NCBI RefSeq assembly: GCF_015169395.1
Contig: NZ_CP063458.1
Location: 2,852,001 to 2,916,000, forward strand
Source of the DNA: Humisphaera borealis
GTDB taxonomy: Bacteria > Planctomycetota > Phycisphaerae > Tepidisphaerales > Tepidisphaeraceae
Reading direction: 5' to 3'
Length of the DNA stretch: 64,000 bases
Shown here piece after piece: positions 17,901 through 26,333 of the stretch; within the stretch, counting starts at the first letter, position 1; each line of letters opens with the position of its first letter. A program made the translations under genes and the position numbers. The notes below the pieces were generated by a model. That model did not search any database and was not told the origin of the DNA. It saw only the letters and a list, made by a program, of their open reading frames with translations.

Positions 17901-19722
17901 CGTTGCTGGCGAGTGTGAGGTTGACCTTCTGCGGGTTGACGTTCACCGAGGTGGTGCTGGTCAGGCCCAGGCTGTTGGTGACGGTCAGCCGGATCTCGTA
18001 CCACTGCACCGGATCGGTTTCGCCGGACGTGGGGATGACGAATGAACCACTTCGCACGCCGGCGATCGAGTCGACGAAGCCGTGCGTGTGCGTCTCGTGA
18101 TGGAAGATGACCGACCAGTTGAACGCGCTGGCCGGAAGTACGCCGTCAACCGGGTCGGTTGCCGAACCGGAAAACGAGATCGTATCGCCGGCGATGTACG
18201 GCGCGTTGTTCGCCGGGAGTGTGATGACCGGCGTCGGGGCGACGGCACCGACGGTGATCGCCGGCGCGGTCGTGGAGTGGGTCAGCGCGCCGTCGGAGAC
18301 GGTGAGCGTCGGCGTGTAGACGCCGTTGGTGGTGTAGGTCTTGGAAACGGTCCTGCCGGTCGCGGTCGTACCGTCGCCGAAGTTCCAGGTGTAGGTCAGG
18401 GTGTCGCCGTCGGGGTCGGTCGAACCGGATGCGTCGAAGCTGACGGTCAGGGGCGCCAGGCCGCTGGTGGGCGTCGCCGTGGCGACGGCATTGGGGGCGC
18501 GATTGGCCGCTCCGACATAGCTGACCTTGTACACCGCCCGGTCGTAATGCGAGAGGTACAGGAAGCCGCCGTCGGCGGACGCTTCCATCCGGATCACGCC
18601 ACCGGCACCCGTGGCGAACGGGCTTGCCGCGCCGGTCGACGGGTTGACGGTCTTGATCCAGCCCTGGATGTAGTCGGCGACAAAGTACTGGCCCGTATAC
18701 GAAGCCGGGAACGCCCCCCCGCGATAGAACAGACCGCCGGTCACCGAGGCCGAGTACGTGACGCTCGGGTCGTGCGCGTAGGTGTAGAGGGGATTGACGT
18801 ACGAGGGGTTGGTGCTGTTGCCCTCGGAACCGGGCCAACCGAAGTTCGCGCCGGCGGTGATTGCATTGACCTCTTCCCAGGCGGCCTGACCGACATCGTT
18901 GGCAAAGATCTTGCCGGTGACCGGGTCGACCGCACCAGAGAACGGATTCCGCAGCCCATAGGCCCAGACTTCCGATCGCTTGCCCGCCTGGCCGAAGAAC
19001 GGATTGTCCGAGGGAATGGTGCCGTCGGCGTTGAGGCGGAGGACCTTGCCGCCGAGGCTGTTGAGATCCTGCGAGTAGCTGGGTACGCCGCTGGTCTGTG
19101 CGTCGAACGCCACGCCACCGTCGCCGGTGCCGAGATAGATCTTCCCGTCGACGCCGAACTCCAGCAGGCCGCCGATGTGGTAGCCGGTATTGGAAGGGAT
19201 GTTGTCCAGCAGCACGACCTGGCTGCCGGCCTTGGCGGTATCGGGTTTGGCCGGGTCAACGGTGACGCGGGCAAGGCGGTTTACAGCGGCATTGGGGGCG
19301 GTGTTGGGGTTCGCAGGGTCTGCGCCGGTGTAATACAGGTAGACGTAGCCGTTGGTCGCGAAATTCGGATCGAGTGCGATCGAGTCGAGGCCACGATCGC
19401 GATAGGTGTCCACGGGAATGGTGATGAACGGCGTGCTCAGGAGCGTGCCGTTCTTGATCACCCGAACCGCACCGGACTTTTCGGTGACAAAGACCCGGCC
19501 GTCGGGTGCGACGGCCATGTCGGTCGGCTCGCCGAACCCACCGGACAGCCGAACTTCCGCGAAGCCGGACGGAAGTGTGGCGGCCATGAGCTGGCGGCCT
19601 TCGAGTGGTTCGACCAGCGCATGGGCGGCCGCCGCGGCGACCCGGGAACGGGCGTAGCGACTGGCGACAGTCAAGGTGGCCCCGACATGACGCCGCGAAA
19701 CGGTTCTGAGACTTCCGGACAT
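14986..19722 (-). CDS. Secreted glucose/sorbosone-dehydrogenase-like protein with PKD, FN3 and CBM6-like modules
   Basis: A 1,578-residue exoprotein. The LEPR-XLL signature (PLEGRQLMAA) ends near residue 48. Residues about 50-405 form a PQQ-dependent sugar dehydrogenase-like propeller (EPTDMAVAPDGRVFVTEKSG, RDRGLDSIALDP, GGLLEFGVDGKIYLGTGDGG, VWAYGLRNPFSG). Then come a PKD domain (about 414-477, DPDGDTLTYTWNFGDG), an Ig-like region with HHETHTH, four CBM6-like modules (starting near 690, 850, 1024 and 1290) and a fibronectin type III domain (about 1180-1274). I start at ATG 19722, preceded by GAGGGAAG. It probably oxidises or binds a sugar at the surface. It shares CBM6-like modules with the two kelch proteins downstream, 68 bases away. 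Confidence 0.85.
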   Translation of the reverse strand: MSGSLRTVSRRHVGATLTVASRYARSRVAAAAAHALVEPLEGRQLMAATLPSGFAEVRLSGGFGEPTDMAVAPDGRVFVTEKSGAVRVIKNGTLLSTPFITIPVDTYRDRGLDSIALDPNFATNGYVYLYYTGADPANPNTAPNAAVNRLARVTVDPAKPDTAKAGSQVVLLDNIPSNTGYHIGGLLEFGVDGKIYLGTGDGGVAFDAQTSGVPSYSQDLNSLGGKVLRLNADGTIPSDNPFFGQAGKRSEVWAYGLRNPFSGAVDPVTGKIFANDVGQAAWEEVNAITAGANFGWPGSEGNSTNPSYVNPLYTYAHDPSVTYSASVTGGLFYRGGAFPASYTGQYFVADYIQGWIKTVNPSTGAASPFATGAGGVIRMEASADGGFLYLSHYDRAVYKVSYVGAANRAPNAVATATPTSGLAPLTVSFDASGSTDPDGDTLTYTWNFGDGTTATGRTVSKTYTTNGVYTPTLTVSDGALTHSTTAPAITVGAVAPTPVITLPANNAPYIAGDTISFSGSATDPVDGVLPASAFNWSVIFHHETHTHGFVDSIAGVRSGSFVIPTSGETDPVQWYEIRLTVTNSLGLTSTTSVNVNPQKVNLTLASNVPGITLNFDGQPVTTPLTQQAVAGLIRGLGAPLQQLVNGIVYTFVSWSDGGAASHNVSTPATNITYTAIYAQASGPGPFSGSPISLPGRIKVSDYDFGGEGVSFHDLTVENQGTAAAYRPSEGVDLEYSNDAGSPLNLGWIKAGEWVNYTTSVATAGTYSVRARVASQGVGGRFRLEYNGTQVGTTFTIPDTGGWQTYQSVHVTGINLPAGQGVLRLVCETEGASGFAGNIAALAVTSPFSAVAIPGRIEAENFDNGGEGGGYSDTDTVNQGGAYRTTGVDSETTGDIGGGYNVGYLAAGEWLEYTFNAPSADAYTFSPRLASLGVGGTFQLTIDGIAVGGATAVPDTAGWQTYQSVSLPAINLAAGTHVLRFAVLSVGPSGFAGNLNYIDITGATTVPPPPPPPPTQAPYGGTPAALPGRIEAENFDEGGEGLAYHDDGTNNAGGAYRATGVDVESVTDTGGGYGVGYISAGEWLEYSVNFASAGLYDLGIRFASGHGGGTAHIEIDGAQVGGSITLPGTGGWATWTTVTSSGLNLPAGQHVLRLAFDTTAGGDIGVLSWLNFAPTPVPPPPPVATAPAAPTNLAAVAASSTQVNLSWTAGSTNETGFRIERRLGSTGTWAPLGTTQKGQTTYSDSTGFASSNYNYRVLATNAVGDSPFSAIVSVTTLTSPGQSPFSGTPIAMPGILQAEAFDNGGAGAAFNDTTPTNLGGKYRTTAVDIESTTDTGGGFVVASTAAGEWLEYTVNVPTAGWFTIDTRVSAKGGTAGRFHVEADRVNVTGSLAVPNTGAWTTYRNVTSPAFSLSAGTHVLRLAIDTAVASGRGPNVNWLRLNTVAAPAGAATLKSIAALSDSGETQSVGSLRLVDARTGVPIDGVGALTDGATINLASLPTRRIAIRMESSGASPKLVRFSLDGKQRYRTDKQPSVTTRTAAWKLKPGEHTVVATAIDATGAEIGSVTVRFTIINAPVVS

Positions 19723-20136
19723 TCTTCCCTCGGACGCGTCATTGAGGTGCCAACGACCACGACAAGCACGTTTCGCTAAATCAACGAGATACACCCGTCG
19801 ACTCAGTCGAACGCGCCACGCACCTGAATAACTAGGCCTGACCACACGCCCGCCAGTTGCTGGCGAGGCACCCACTACGGCAAACGCGGGACGCTGCCCG
19901 CTCTACCTTTTTCTACCTATAGTGCGATCCATGTGCCAGCGGATAAGTCAGTTTCTGTGGTGACTTCCGGCCCGATAACAGCCGGGCCGCCGCGACCTGA
20001 CGAATGACGCAATCTGTACCATCTCTAACGACTGGGAATGATGGGTAGTTTGCATCGGTATAGCCCCGGCGCGACGCAACCCGCAGACTTGCGCCCGGGC
20101 AGTCCGCGTCAAAAACCGCTATCCTGATCCCCGGGG
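19723..20136. other. Divergent intergenic region, no gene seen
   Basis: About 410 bases separate the divergently transcribed exoprotein gene (start 19722) and comEC (start 20137). I see no convincing small gene or strong consensus promoter. Promoters for both neighbours must lie here or in the adjacent sequence. Confidence 0.5.
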
Positions 20137-22725
20137 ATGATCACTCCGCCGGGCACCCTCAACCCGACTCACCTGACCTCCGCCGCGCGATACCCGGCGG
20201 TGCCGGTTGCGTTCTTTTTCCTTTGCGGCATCGCGATCTTCAGACTCCTTCCGACATGGCCGTTGTCGTGGCTCGCGGCGGGTGTCTTGCTCCTGGGAAT
20301 CGCCGTCTTGTTTCGCCGATCGGCAGTGGTCGCCAGTGTCTGCTTCTGGGCCGCGTGGCTGATGACCGGGTTGGCGGCCGCCCAGCAGGCGGCGTTCGAG
20401 TACCCGCACAACCACATCGCGCACTATGCGGCGGATCAGTCTCGACTGGCGCAGCTCGAACTGACGCTCGACGACCCGCCGCGCATCATCACCAACCCGT
20501 TCGACCAGCGGCAGGCGATTCCGCCCAAGCAGGTGGCGCTGGCGCGTGTCGTCCGCGTTCTGACGAACACCGGCTGGCAGCCTTGCGACGGGGAGGTCCT
20601 GCTGCAAATCAACGATCCGCACCCGGGACTGCTCGCCGGGCAGACGCTTCGAAGCATCGGCTTGCTTCAGAGGCCCGCACCGGCAATGAACCCCGGCCAG
20701 TTCGACTGGGCGCGTTACTATCGCGAAAGGCGCGTGCTCGCGAGCTACACGATCAACCGCGCCGACTGCATTGACATCGTCTCCGCCGCCTCGCCCGACC
20801 CGCTCACCGCCGCACGCCTCAAGGCCCGCCGGCTGCTGGCCGACGGTTTCTCTCCGGAGCAGTCGCTCGATCATGCCGTTCTGCGTGCCCTGCTGCTGGG
20901 CGACAACGACCCTCAACTCCGCGACGTGCAGGAACAGTTCCAGCGGACCGGCACCGCCCACCACCTGGCGATCAGCGGCACGCACGTCGCACTGCTGGCC
21001 GGCATGATCTGGGGCATCTGCAGGGTCATCGGCGTCCGCCCCCGACGCGCCGCCTGCGTCGCACTGGTATTCACCGTCAGCTACGGCCTGCTGGCGCTGC
21101 CGTCGCCGCCGGTCGTGCGGTCCATCGTACTGGCCTCGGCGATGGGCATCGGCGTGATCAGCGGAAAGCGCGGACAGGCGCTCACCCTGCTCGCCGCTTC
21201 GGTGATTGCGATGCTCGTCTATCATCCGCTCGACCTGTTCAACGCCGGCTTCCAACTCAGTTTCGGCACCGTGCTCGGGCTGATCCTCCTGACAGAGCCG
21301 ACGCTGCGTTCGCTCGAAACCGCCACCGGCTACAATGACCCCGACGCCGTCGTGCGGCGCAGCTTCCAGACGCCGACCCGCTGGGGCCGAATCAAGGACG
21401 CGGCGAATCGCGCGGTACTCACGTCGCTCGCGGCCGGCATCGTGGCGTGGCTCGTCTCGATGCCGCTTATCGCGCTGCACTTCGAACAGCTCAACCCCTG
21501 GGCGATCGTCGCCGGCATCGCACTGGCGGTGTTCGTGCTGGTCGCACTTGCCGGCGGAATGCTCAAGCTGCTGCTGACGTTCTGCTGGCCGTCGCTGGCC
21601 GACACCTGGGCGACCGTCGCCGCTACGCCCATCCGATGGATGCGAGGCGTCGTCGAGTGGCTCGGTACCTGGCCCTTCGCGGACATCCCCGTTCCGCCGT
21701 CGCCCTGGTGGCTCCTTCTGCTTTTCTACGTACTGCTCCTGACGGCGATCTGGCGGACCAAGCCCGACAGCCTGCGCTGGGTCCTTCGCCTGGGGCGGCT
21801 GGCCGTCGCGATGTTCATCGTCCTGCCGCCGCTGCAGGCCTACGTCAATCCGCCCGTCCCCGGCGGCACGGTGCGGGTCACGCTGCTCGCGGTCGGCGCC
21901 GGCCAGTGCGCCGTGGTGCAGCCCCCCGGCGGACGAACACTCCTGGTCGATGCCGGCTCCTCCAGCCTCGCCGACCTGGTCGGCAAGTGCCTCGGCCCGT
22001 TCCTTCGCCACGCGCGATGTACGGGCGTCGATACGCTGATGCTCAGTCATGCCGACCACGACCACGTCTCGGCCGCCGTTGAAGTCGTCCGCTCTTACCA
22101 GGTCCGCGAGGTACTGGCCGGCAATCGGTTCACCGCCCACGCGCAATCGAACCCGCAGACCCGGCGGCTCATCGATGACCTCGGCGCCCTGAACCGACCG
22201 CCACGCATCGTCCTACCCGGCGAACGCACCCCACTGGCGCAGGACACCGCGATCGAAATCCTCTGGCCTCCCGCCGCCGCCGGCATCGCCGAGCCCAAGC
22301 TCACCACCAACGACGGCTCACTGGTCTTCCGCCTGAAACATGCCGGCCGGACCATCCTCTTCCCCGGCGACATCCAGGACGGCGCGATGCGGGAGCTCCT
22401 GCGGAACCCGTCGCAGTTGAAGGCCGATGTCCTGGTCGCCATGCACCACGGCTCTGCCGAAACGATGACCGAGGCGTTCATCGCGGCGGTCGATCCGCAG
22501 TTCGTGGTCTCGAGCAACGACCGCACGCTCAGCGGCAAGCAACGCCAGTTCGAACGCCTGCTCGCAAATCGCCTCCTGCTTCGCACGAACGACGCCGGAG
22601 CGATTACCATCACGATCGACGAGCAGGGTGCGCTGCGGGTCGTGCCGTTTATTACATCGCCCCAGACATCAACTCAGACATCACAACAGACATCGTTCCT
22701 GACAAGACCGCCGGAAGGACCATGA
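20137..22725 (+). CDS. comEC: ComEC/Rec2 family DNA uptake channel
   Basis: An 862-residue polytopic membrane protein. N-terminal helices and a DUF4131-type region (about 20-200) precede the Competence domain (about 240-510), including the signature HHLAISGTHVALLAG near residue 275. A C-terminal metallo-beta-lactamase-like domain (about 580-840) carries LVDAGSSS and LSHADHDH near 635, which would bind metal. The family conducts single-stranded DNA across the inner membrane during natural transformation, and the C-terminal domain is proposed to be a nuclease. Length and order match full-length ComEC. The stop overlaps the next start (ATGA). No other competence genes are adjacent, so a functional system depends on genes elsewhere. 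The start codon lacks a clear ribosome site. Confidence 0.9.
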   Translation: MITPPGTLNPTHLTSAARYPAVPVAFFFLCGIAIFRLLPTWPLSWLAAGVLLLGIAVLFRRSAVVASVCFWAAWLMTGLAAAQQAAFEYPHNHIAHYAADQSRLAQLELTLDDPPRIITNPFDQRQAIPPKQVALARVVRVLTNTGWQPCDGEVLLQINDPHPGLLAGQTLRSIGLLQRPAPAMNPGQFDWARYYRERRVLASYTINRADCIDIVSAASPDPLTAARLKARRLLADGFSPEQSLDHAVLRALLLGDNDPQLRDVQEQFQRTGTAHHLAISGTHVALLAGMIWGICRVIGVRPRRAACVALVFTVSYGLLALPSPPVVRSIVLASAMGIGVISGKRGQALTLLAASVIAMLVYHPLDLFNAGFQLSFGTVLGLILLTEPTLRSLETATGYNDPDAVVRRSFQTPTRWGRIKDAANRAVLTSLAAGIVAWLVSMPLIALHFEQLNPWAIVAGIALAVFVLVALAGGMLKLLLTFCWPSLADTWATVAATPIRWMRGVVEWLGTWPFADIPVPPSPWWLLLLFYVLLLTAIWRTKPDSLRWVLRLGRLAVAMFIVLPPLQAYVNPPVPGGTVRVTLLAVGAGQCAVVQPPGGRTLLVDAGSSSLADLVGKCLGPFLRHARCTGVDTLMLSHADHDHVSAAVEVVRSYQVREVLAGNRFTAHAQSNPQTRRLIDDLGALNRPPRIVLPGERTPLAQDTAIEILWPPAAAGIAEPKLTTNDGSLVFRLKHAGRTILFPGDIQDGAMRELLRNPSQLKADVLVAMHHGSAETMTEAFIAAVDPQFVVSSNDRTLSGKQRQFERLLANRLLLRTNDAGAITITIDEQGALRVVPFITSPQTSTQTSQQTSFLTRPPEGP

Positions 22726-23030
22726 CCGAAATCAAAGCCAATAAGCTCGCCGTCGCAAGCTGCGTGCTGGCGATCGCGGTATTCGCCCTCGGACTCGTGA
22801 TGCCGATCGGACCGATGCTGCACGACCCCGAGCCGGCGATCCGCGGCCGCGCCGAGGGACGCCTGATCGGACACATCGTTTTCGCGGTCGTCGGCATGGT
22901 GTTCGGCGGCATCGCGATGGGTGCGGCACGCCGGTTCGGTCGGCCGGACATCAGGATCAAGGCGATCATCGGCATGGTCGCTTGTGCCGCGATCACCGCG
23001 GTCCGCGTCATGATGCTGGTCAACGGCTGA
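22722..23030 (+). CDS. Small hypothetical membrane protein
   Basis: A 102-residue protein with three predicted membrane segments (about 8-32, 48-68 and 77-99) and a basic loop (AARRFGRPDIRIK). Its ATG overlaps the comEC stop by 4 bases, so translation is likely coupled. I do not recognise a family. Cotranscription with comEC does not by itself imply a competence role. Confidence 0.7.
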   Translation: MTEIKANKLAVASCVLAIAVFALGLVMPIGPMLHDPEPAIRGRAEGRLIGHIVFAVVGMVFGGIAMGAARRFGRPDIRIKAIIGMVACAAITAVRVMMLVNG

Positions 23031-23122
23031 TCCGGACGATGGCGCGGTCCCACGATTCGCGGCGTTCGGGATTCATGTGCCCGTCGCCGCCGCGCATCGG
23101 ACGCCGTACAATCCGCGACCCC

Positions 23123-23917
23123 ATGCAAGACCCGGCCGATCCAGTCAGTTCGTTGCCACCGCCGCCGCGGCCGGTGCTCCCGCGCATCAGCCGTCGAGCC
23201 TGGTCCGAACCCACCGTCAGGTTCTGGTGGGTGCTCGCGTTCGTCCTGCTGGCGCTCGCTCCTTTCGTCGGGGCCGGGCCGTTCCGGCAGTGGCAGAAAC
23301 TGTCCCGGCTCTCGACCGAGCCGGCGGTCAACGCGAAAGTCCTGCGGACCGACCGCGAAACCGTAACCGGCCGCCCGACGCTGGCCGGCGCACAGGTGCA
23401 GATCGAGATCGCCGCCCCGTCGCCGCGGCAGCTCTGGGGAACACTCGACGGCTGGACGAAGGGCCCGCTCCCGCGCATCGGCGACACGATCGAAATCCGC
23501 CTCGACCCCGACGACCCCGACGCCTGGGCCGTCGTCCACCAGGTGCCGCCGATGATTTCTGCCCTGGCCACCGGGCTCTCCATCGCAGCGATCGCGGTTC
23601 TTCCACTGCTGGCGGCGTTCGTCCTTCGCGCCCGCGTGCTAAAGGTCTGGCGTCACGGTCAGCTCCGCGAAGCCGCGGTCGTCGGCCAGCAGCAGACGGC
23701 ACTCGCGCCCGGCGCCTACGCGCTGCGCTGCGTCTGGATCGACGGCGACGGACCCACGACCTCCGCGGCACGCGGCAAAGCCAGGCCCGACCGCTCGATC
23801 TTCCGCGTCTTCGTTCCCAAGCGCACGCAACCGGCGCTCGACCGCGACGCCGTCGTTCACGTGCTCGCCCTTCCCGACGGCGGCAAACGACTGGCACTGG
23901 ACTGGTTCAACGCCTGA
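23123..23917 (+). CDS. DUF3592-like membrane protein
   Basis: A 264-residue protein with a Pro-rich N-terminal tail, one membrane segment near residues 32-50 ([17 protein letters not shown]), a beta-rich extracytoplasmic part and a second segment near 140-165 ([24 protein letters not shown]). The arrangement resembles DUF3592 proteins (TM, beta domain with a GD.I.I..DP motif, TM), here [12 protein letters not shown]. The start is uncertain: ATG 23123 gives a compact N-terminus, while ATG 23075 has GGGA 4 bases upstream. It lies 92 bases after the small membrane protein gene and 43 before hslV. Confidence 0.65.
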   Translation: MQDPADPVSSLPPPPRPVLPRISRRAWSEPTVRFWWVLAFVLLALAPFVGAGPFRQWQKLSRLSTEPAVNAKVLRTDRETVTGRPTLAGAQVQIEIAAPSPRQLWGTLDGWTKGPLPRIGDTIEIRLDPDDPDAWAVVHQVPPMISALATGLSIAAIAVLPLLAAFVLRARVLKVWRHGQLREAAVVGQQQTALAPGAYALRCVWIDGDGPTTSAARGKARPDRSIFRVFVPKRTQPALDRDAVVHVLALPDGGKRLALDWFNA

Positions 23918-23960
23918 CGCTAACCCCACCCGACTTCCGCCGAAACAGGAGTGCCCACGC

Positions 23961-24494
23961 ATGAAACCCGCACGATCGACCACCATCCTTTCCGTCCGGC
24001 GCGGTGACCAGGTTGCGCTCGGCGGCGACGGGCAGGTGACCCTCGGGAATGTCGTCGCCAAGGCCGACGCGACCAAGATCCGCCGCCTCGCCGGTGGCCG
24101 CGTGCTGGCCGGCTTTGCCGGCGCGGCGGCCGACGCGTTCGCCCTGATCGAGCGGTTCGAGAAAAAGCTCGCCGAGTTCCCCGACAACACCCGCCGGGCC
24201 GTCATCGAGCTGGCCAAGGACTGGCGGACCGACCGCGCCATGCGCCGCCTCGAAGCCATGCTCGCCGTCGCCGACAAAACCACGAGCCTGATCGTCAGCG
24301 GTGCCGGCGACGTCATCGAACCGACCGACGGCGTCATCGGCATCGGTTCCGGCGGCCCCTACGCCTTGTCGGCCGCTAAAGCGCTACTCAGCCATTCCAC
24401 CCTGACCGCCAGGGAAATCGTCGAAGCCTCCCTTCAGATCGCCGGAGAAGTCTGCATCTACACCAATACCAACATCAAGGTCGAAGTCCTCTAA
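23961..24494 (+). CDS. hslV: HslV, proteasome-like ATP-dependent protease subunit
   Basis: A 177-residue HslV (ClpQ), the peptidase ring of the HslUV protease in the cytoplasm. Compared with E. coli HslV (which begins MTTIVSVR) it has a short leader, MKPARS, before [24 protein letters not shown]. Thr7 would therefore be the N-terminal nucleophile after processing. The Gly-rich [14 protein letters not shown] segment near 130-143 and the C-terminal [13 protein letters not shown] are typical. CAGGAG lies 9 bases upstream. The ATPase partner hslU is not adjacent in this window, although the two are often an operon. Confidence 0.93.
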   Translation: MKPARSTTILSVRRGDQVALGGDGQVTLGNVVAKADATKIRRLAGGRVLAGFAGAAADAFALIERFEKKLAEFPDNTRRAVIELAKDWRTDRAMRRLEAMLAVADKTTSLIVSGAGDVIEPTDGVIGIGSGGPYALSAAKALLSHSTLTAREIVEASLQIAGEVCIYTNTNIKVEVL

Positions 24495-24590
24495 AAGGCG
24501 CTCGGTCATCGATTACGGCTACTTGTAGTGCGGCAGAAGAATCATCATGGCTTCCAACTTAAGGCCGACGGCACCTCACTCAGATGAGGT

Positions 24591-24660
24591 AACCGCAGAT
24601 TGCGCAGATCTCGCAGATTGCTCTGTCTCAAATCTGCGCAATCTGCGAAATCTGCGGTTC
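24591..24660. repeat. Long hairpin of AACCGCAGATTGCGCAGAT family, copy 1
   Basis: The left half begins AACCGCAGATTGCGCAGAT and the right half ends with its near complement (ATCTGCGCAATCTGCG, then AAATCTGCGGTTC). A second copy is at 28236-28306. The 24495-24812 gap between hslV and tRNA-Ser contains this hairpin and nothing else that I can identify as a gene. Confidence 0.7.
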
Positions 24661-24812
24661 CTCGCCGCATTTTCGGAGCAGGCACGGTTGCCAGGCGACC
24701 CAGGGGCCCGCAAGTTGCACCCGCTTTCGATGCCGACCCGACCGCGCGATGGAAACATCCGCCGAGTTCCGCTACTATTTCGCCCCCGTCAACACCGGTT
24801 GGCGGGGAGCCC

Positions 24813-24901
24813 GGAGAGATGGCCGAGCGGCTGAAGGCGCAGCACTGGAAATGCTGTTGGCGGCTTAAACCGTCACGCGAGTTCGAATCTCGCTCTCTCC
24901 G
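24813..24901 (+). tRNA. tRNA-Ser (anticodon GGA)
   Basis: An 89-base class II tRNA. The acceptor stem GGAGAGA pairs with TCTCTCC and is followed by the discriminator G. The anticodon stem CAGCA/TGCTG encloses the loop CTGGAAA with anticodon GGA at 24847-24849, reading UCC and UCU. A long variable arm (TTGGCGGCTTAAACCGTCA region) is typical of serine tRNA, and the T arm is GCGAG-TTCGAAT-CTCGC. CCA is not encoded. It lies just inside the right arm of the long inverted repeat. Confidence 0.95.
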
Positions 24902-25019
24902 CTAGTCCCGCCGCCCGCCAAAGCATTGGCGGGCGGCGTCGTTTCAAAACCCACCAGGGCGGCGCCGCGAGCCCAAGGCCCAAGGCGAACGCCGAACACC
25001 GAACGCCCAACTTCGAACA

Positions 25020-25777
25020 CCGAATCAGCAGGCGCGGATTGCCGAACGAACCCGAGGCGAACGTAGGGTGGGGTTCACCCCACCGCACCCCGTGGACCAC
25101 CGGCGATGTTCCTGCCGTCCGACGTTACGTCCCGCGCCGAACGAACCCGGCGCAACTCCGCCGAACGAACCCGGCGCGGTCGGACGACACTCGATCAACG
25201 CGACCAACCCGCCCGGGGACGCTCCGCTTCGCGTCGCGGCTAACCCGTCGCCGGAAGCACATAACCTGTCGTCGCAAGTGCGCAACCCTCGTCGCGGAGT
25301 GCGTGCAGGGTTCGATCCGTCCCACGAAGAGGGTTAGCCGCGACGCGGAGCGGAGCGTTCGCGCAACCTCGCCGAACGAACCCAGGACTCGACGCAAACA
25401 TCGAACGTCGAACACCCAACGTCGAACACCAAATCGCACAACACAGACTGCCGAACGAACCCGAGACCACACCCGCAAACCCGGGGCTCCGCGAGTACGC
25501 TGCGCCCGCGGCTTGTTGGCCGAACGAACCCAGCACGACATCGCCGAACGAACCCAAGTGATCGATCAGCGTGCCCACGTCGTCTCTTTCGTCTCCAAGT
25601 CTCCACGTCTCCAAAACACCAACACCACCCCGGCCCGACCGACACCGACCGTCCACGGACGGCCATCTCCACGGAGTAGACGCCGATGCCGACAGATCAC
25701 ACCCGCCGACCGGCGCATGGAGGAAGGACGCCGCCCGTCCCAGGGCGACGCCGGATATTGTTCTATATATGTTAGGT
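25020..25777. repeat. Right arm of the long inverted repeat; array of GCCGAACGAACCC units
   Basis: The 24902-25844 gap holds no credible gene. The reverse complement of 25369-25777 aligns with 5581-6044, and 25020-25140 aligns with the 6045-6130 part. The 13-base unit GCCGAACGAACCC (the complement of the left-arm unit) lies at 25041, 25136, 25160, 25371, 25450, 25519 and 25543. Read from the right, the spacings 24, 69 and 79 match the left arm exactly. The 25161-25368 stretch carries additional sequence with GGGTTAGCCGCGACGCG repeats. Confidence 0.8.
25063..25087. repeat. Palindrome family TGCGGTGGGGTGAACCCCACC, copy 2
   Basis: Inverted copy of the 6092-6116 unit inside the right arm of the long inverted repeat. 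Confidence 0.65.
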
Positions 25778-25844
25778 ACGCGGCCGCGGAAGACAAGCAA
25801 AATCCGCCCGGCGTCACACGCTGACAAGATCCCCTGGCGACCAC

Positions 25845-26204
25845 GTGATCCCGACCGCGCCGCCCGCCCCCGGCCGACCCCGTGTGGCACGGGTAGGGTG
25901 TCGTGGGCAAGCGTACCCGCTTGCCGGTGGCGATCGCCGACCGACGCTCGACGCGTGCATCGTGTGCTTCGAAGCTGCTTCGTATGACGAGGCCTTCGAG
26001 AAGGCTAAGCGGGAATCGGACCACTACGTGGCATCCGCCGAGTTTGCCGAGTGCGAGGCCTTCGAGCAGCTACAGGCGTACCAGCAGGATGGCGACCCGC
26101 TGATCGACGGGTACGAGGTTTACTCCAAACTGTACGAGTCACGGGAGTCACTGGGCGAGTTCTACGCGAACAGGTTCGAGAGGTACGAGTATCATCCGGA
26201 GTAG
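25845..26204 (+). pseudogene. DUF4288-like protein fragment, 5' end replaced by a palindrome
   Basis: An open frame of 119 codons. From about residue 36 on it reads like the C-terminal part of DUF4288-type proteins: ACIVCFEAASYDEAFEKAKRES, then FEQLQAYQ...PLIDGYEVYSKLY...FYANRFE. The first 30 residues are Pro/Arg-rich and come from repeat sequence that includes the palindrome at 25906-25925 (GGCAAGCG-TACC-CGCTTGCC). No ribosome site precedes the first GTG. The likeliest reading is a 5'-truncated gene; a short protein from GTG 25962 is also possible. The family link is by motif resemblance only. Confidence 0.4.
25906..25925. repeat. Palindrome GGCAAGCG-TACC-CGCTTGCC
   Basis: A 20-base palindrome. 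A relative (GGCAAGCG-TACT-CGCTTGCC) lies at 60219-60249 within a larger inverted repeat after the Hsp70-like gene. Confidence 0.6.
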
Positions 26205-26333
26205 GCGGGCGATGTGCCCGTAGTAGAAATAACGGGGACCGGTAGAGGAAACGTAGAGAAGCCGGGACGGCTCCGTCGCTTCGTCGGCCTCGGCCAATGA
26301 ATGTGCCTACGATCGGCAAAAGGAGCGTGAGCG

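Noticed and set aside
23077-23964. A 295-codon open frame in another frame of the DUF3592-like region
   Set aside because: Its product is Arg/Pro-rich without membrane segments, while the 23123 frame gives two membrane helices and a sensible beta domain.
5398-25844. Genomic island integrated at tRNA-Ser
   Set aside because: There is no integrase, no direct repeat of the tRNA 3' end and no plasmid or phage gene. The block contains housekeeping genes (hslV, comEC), so the inverted arrays are better described as a repeat pair.
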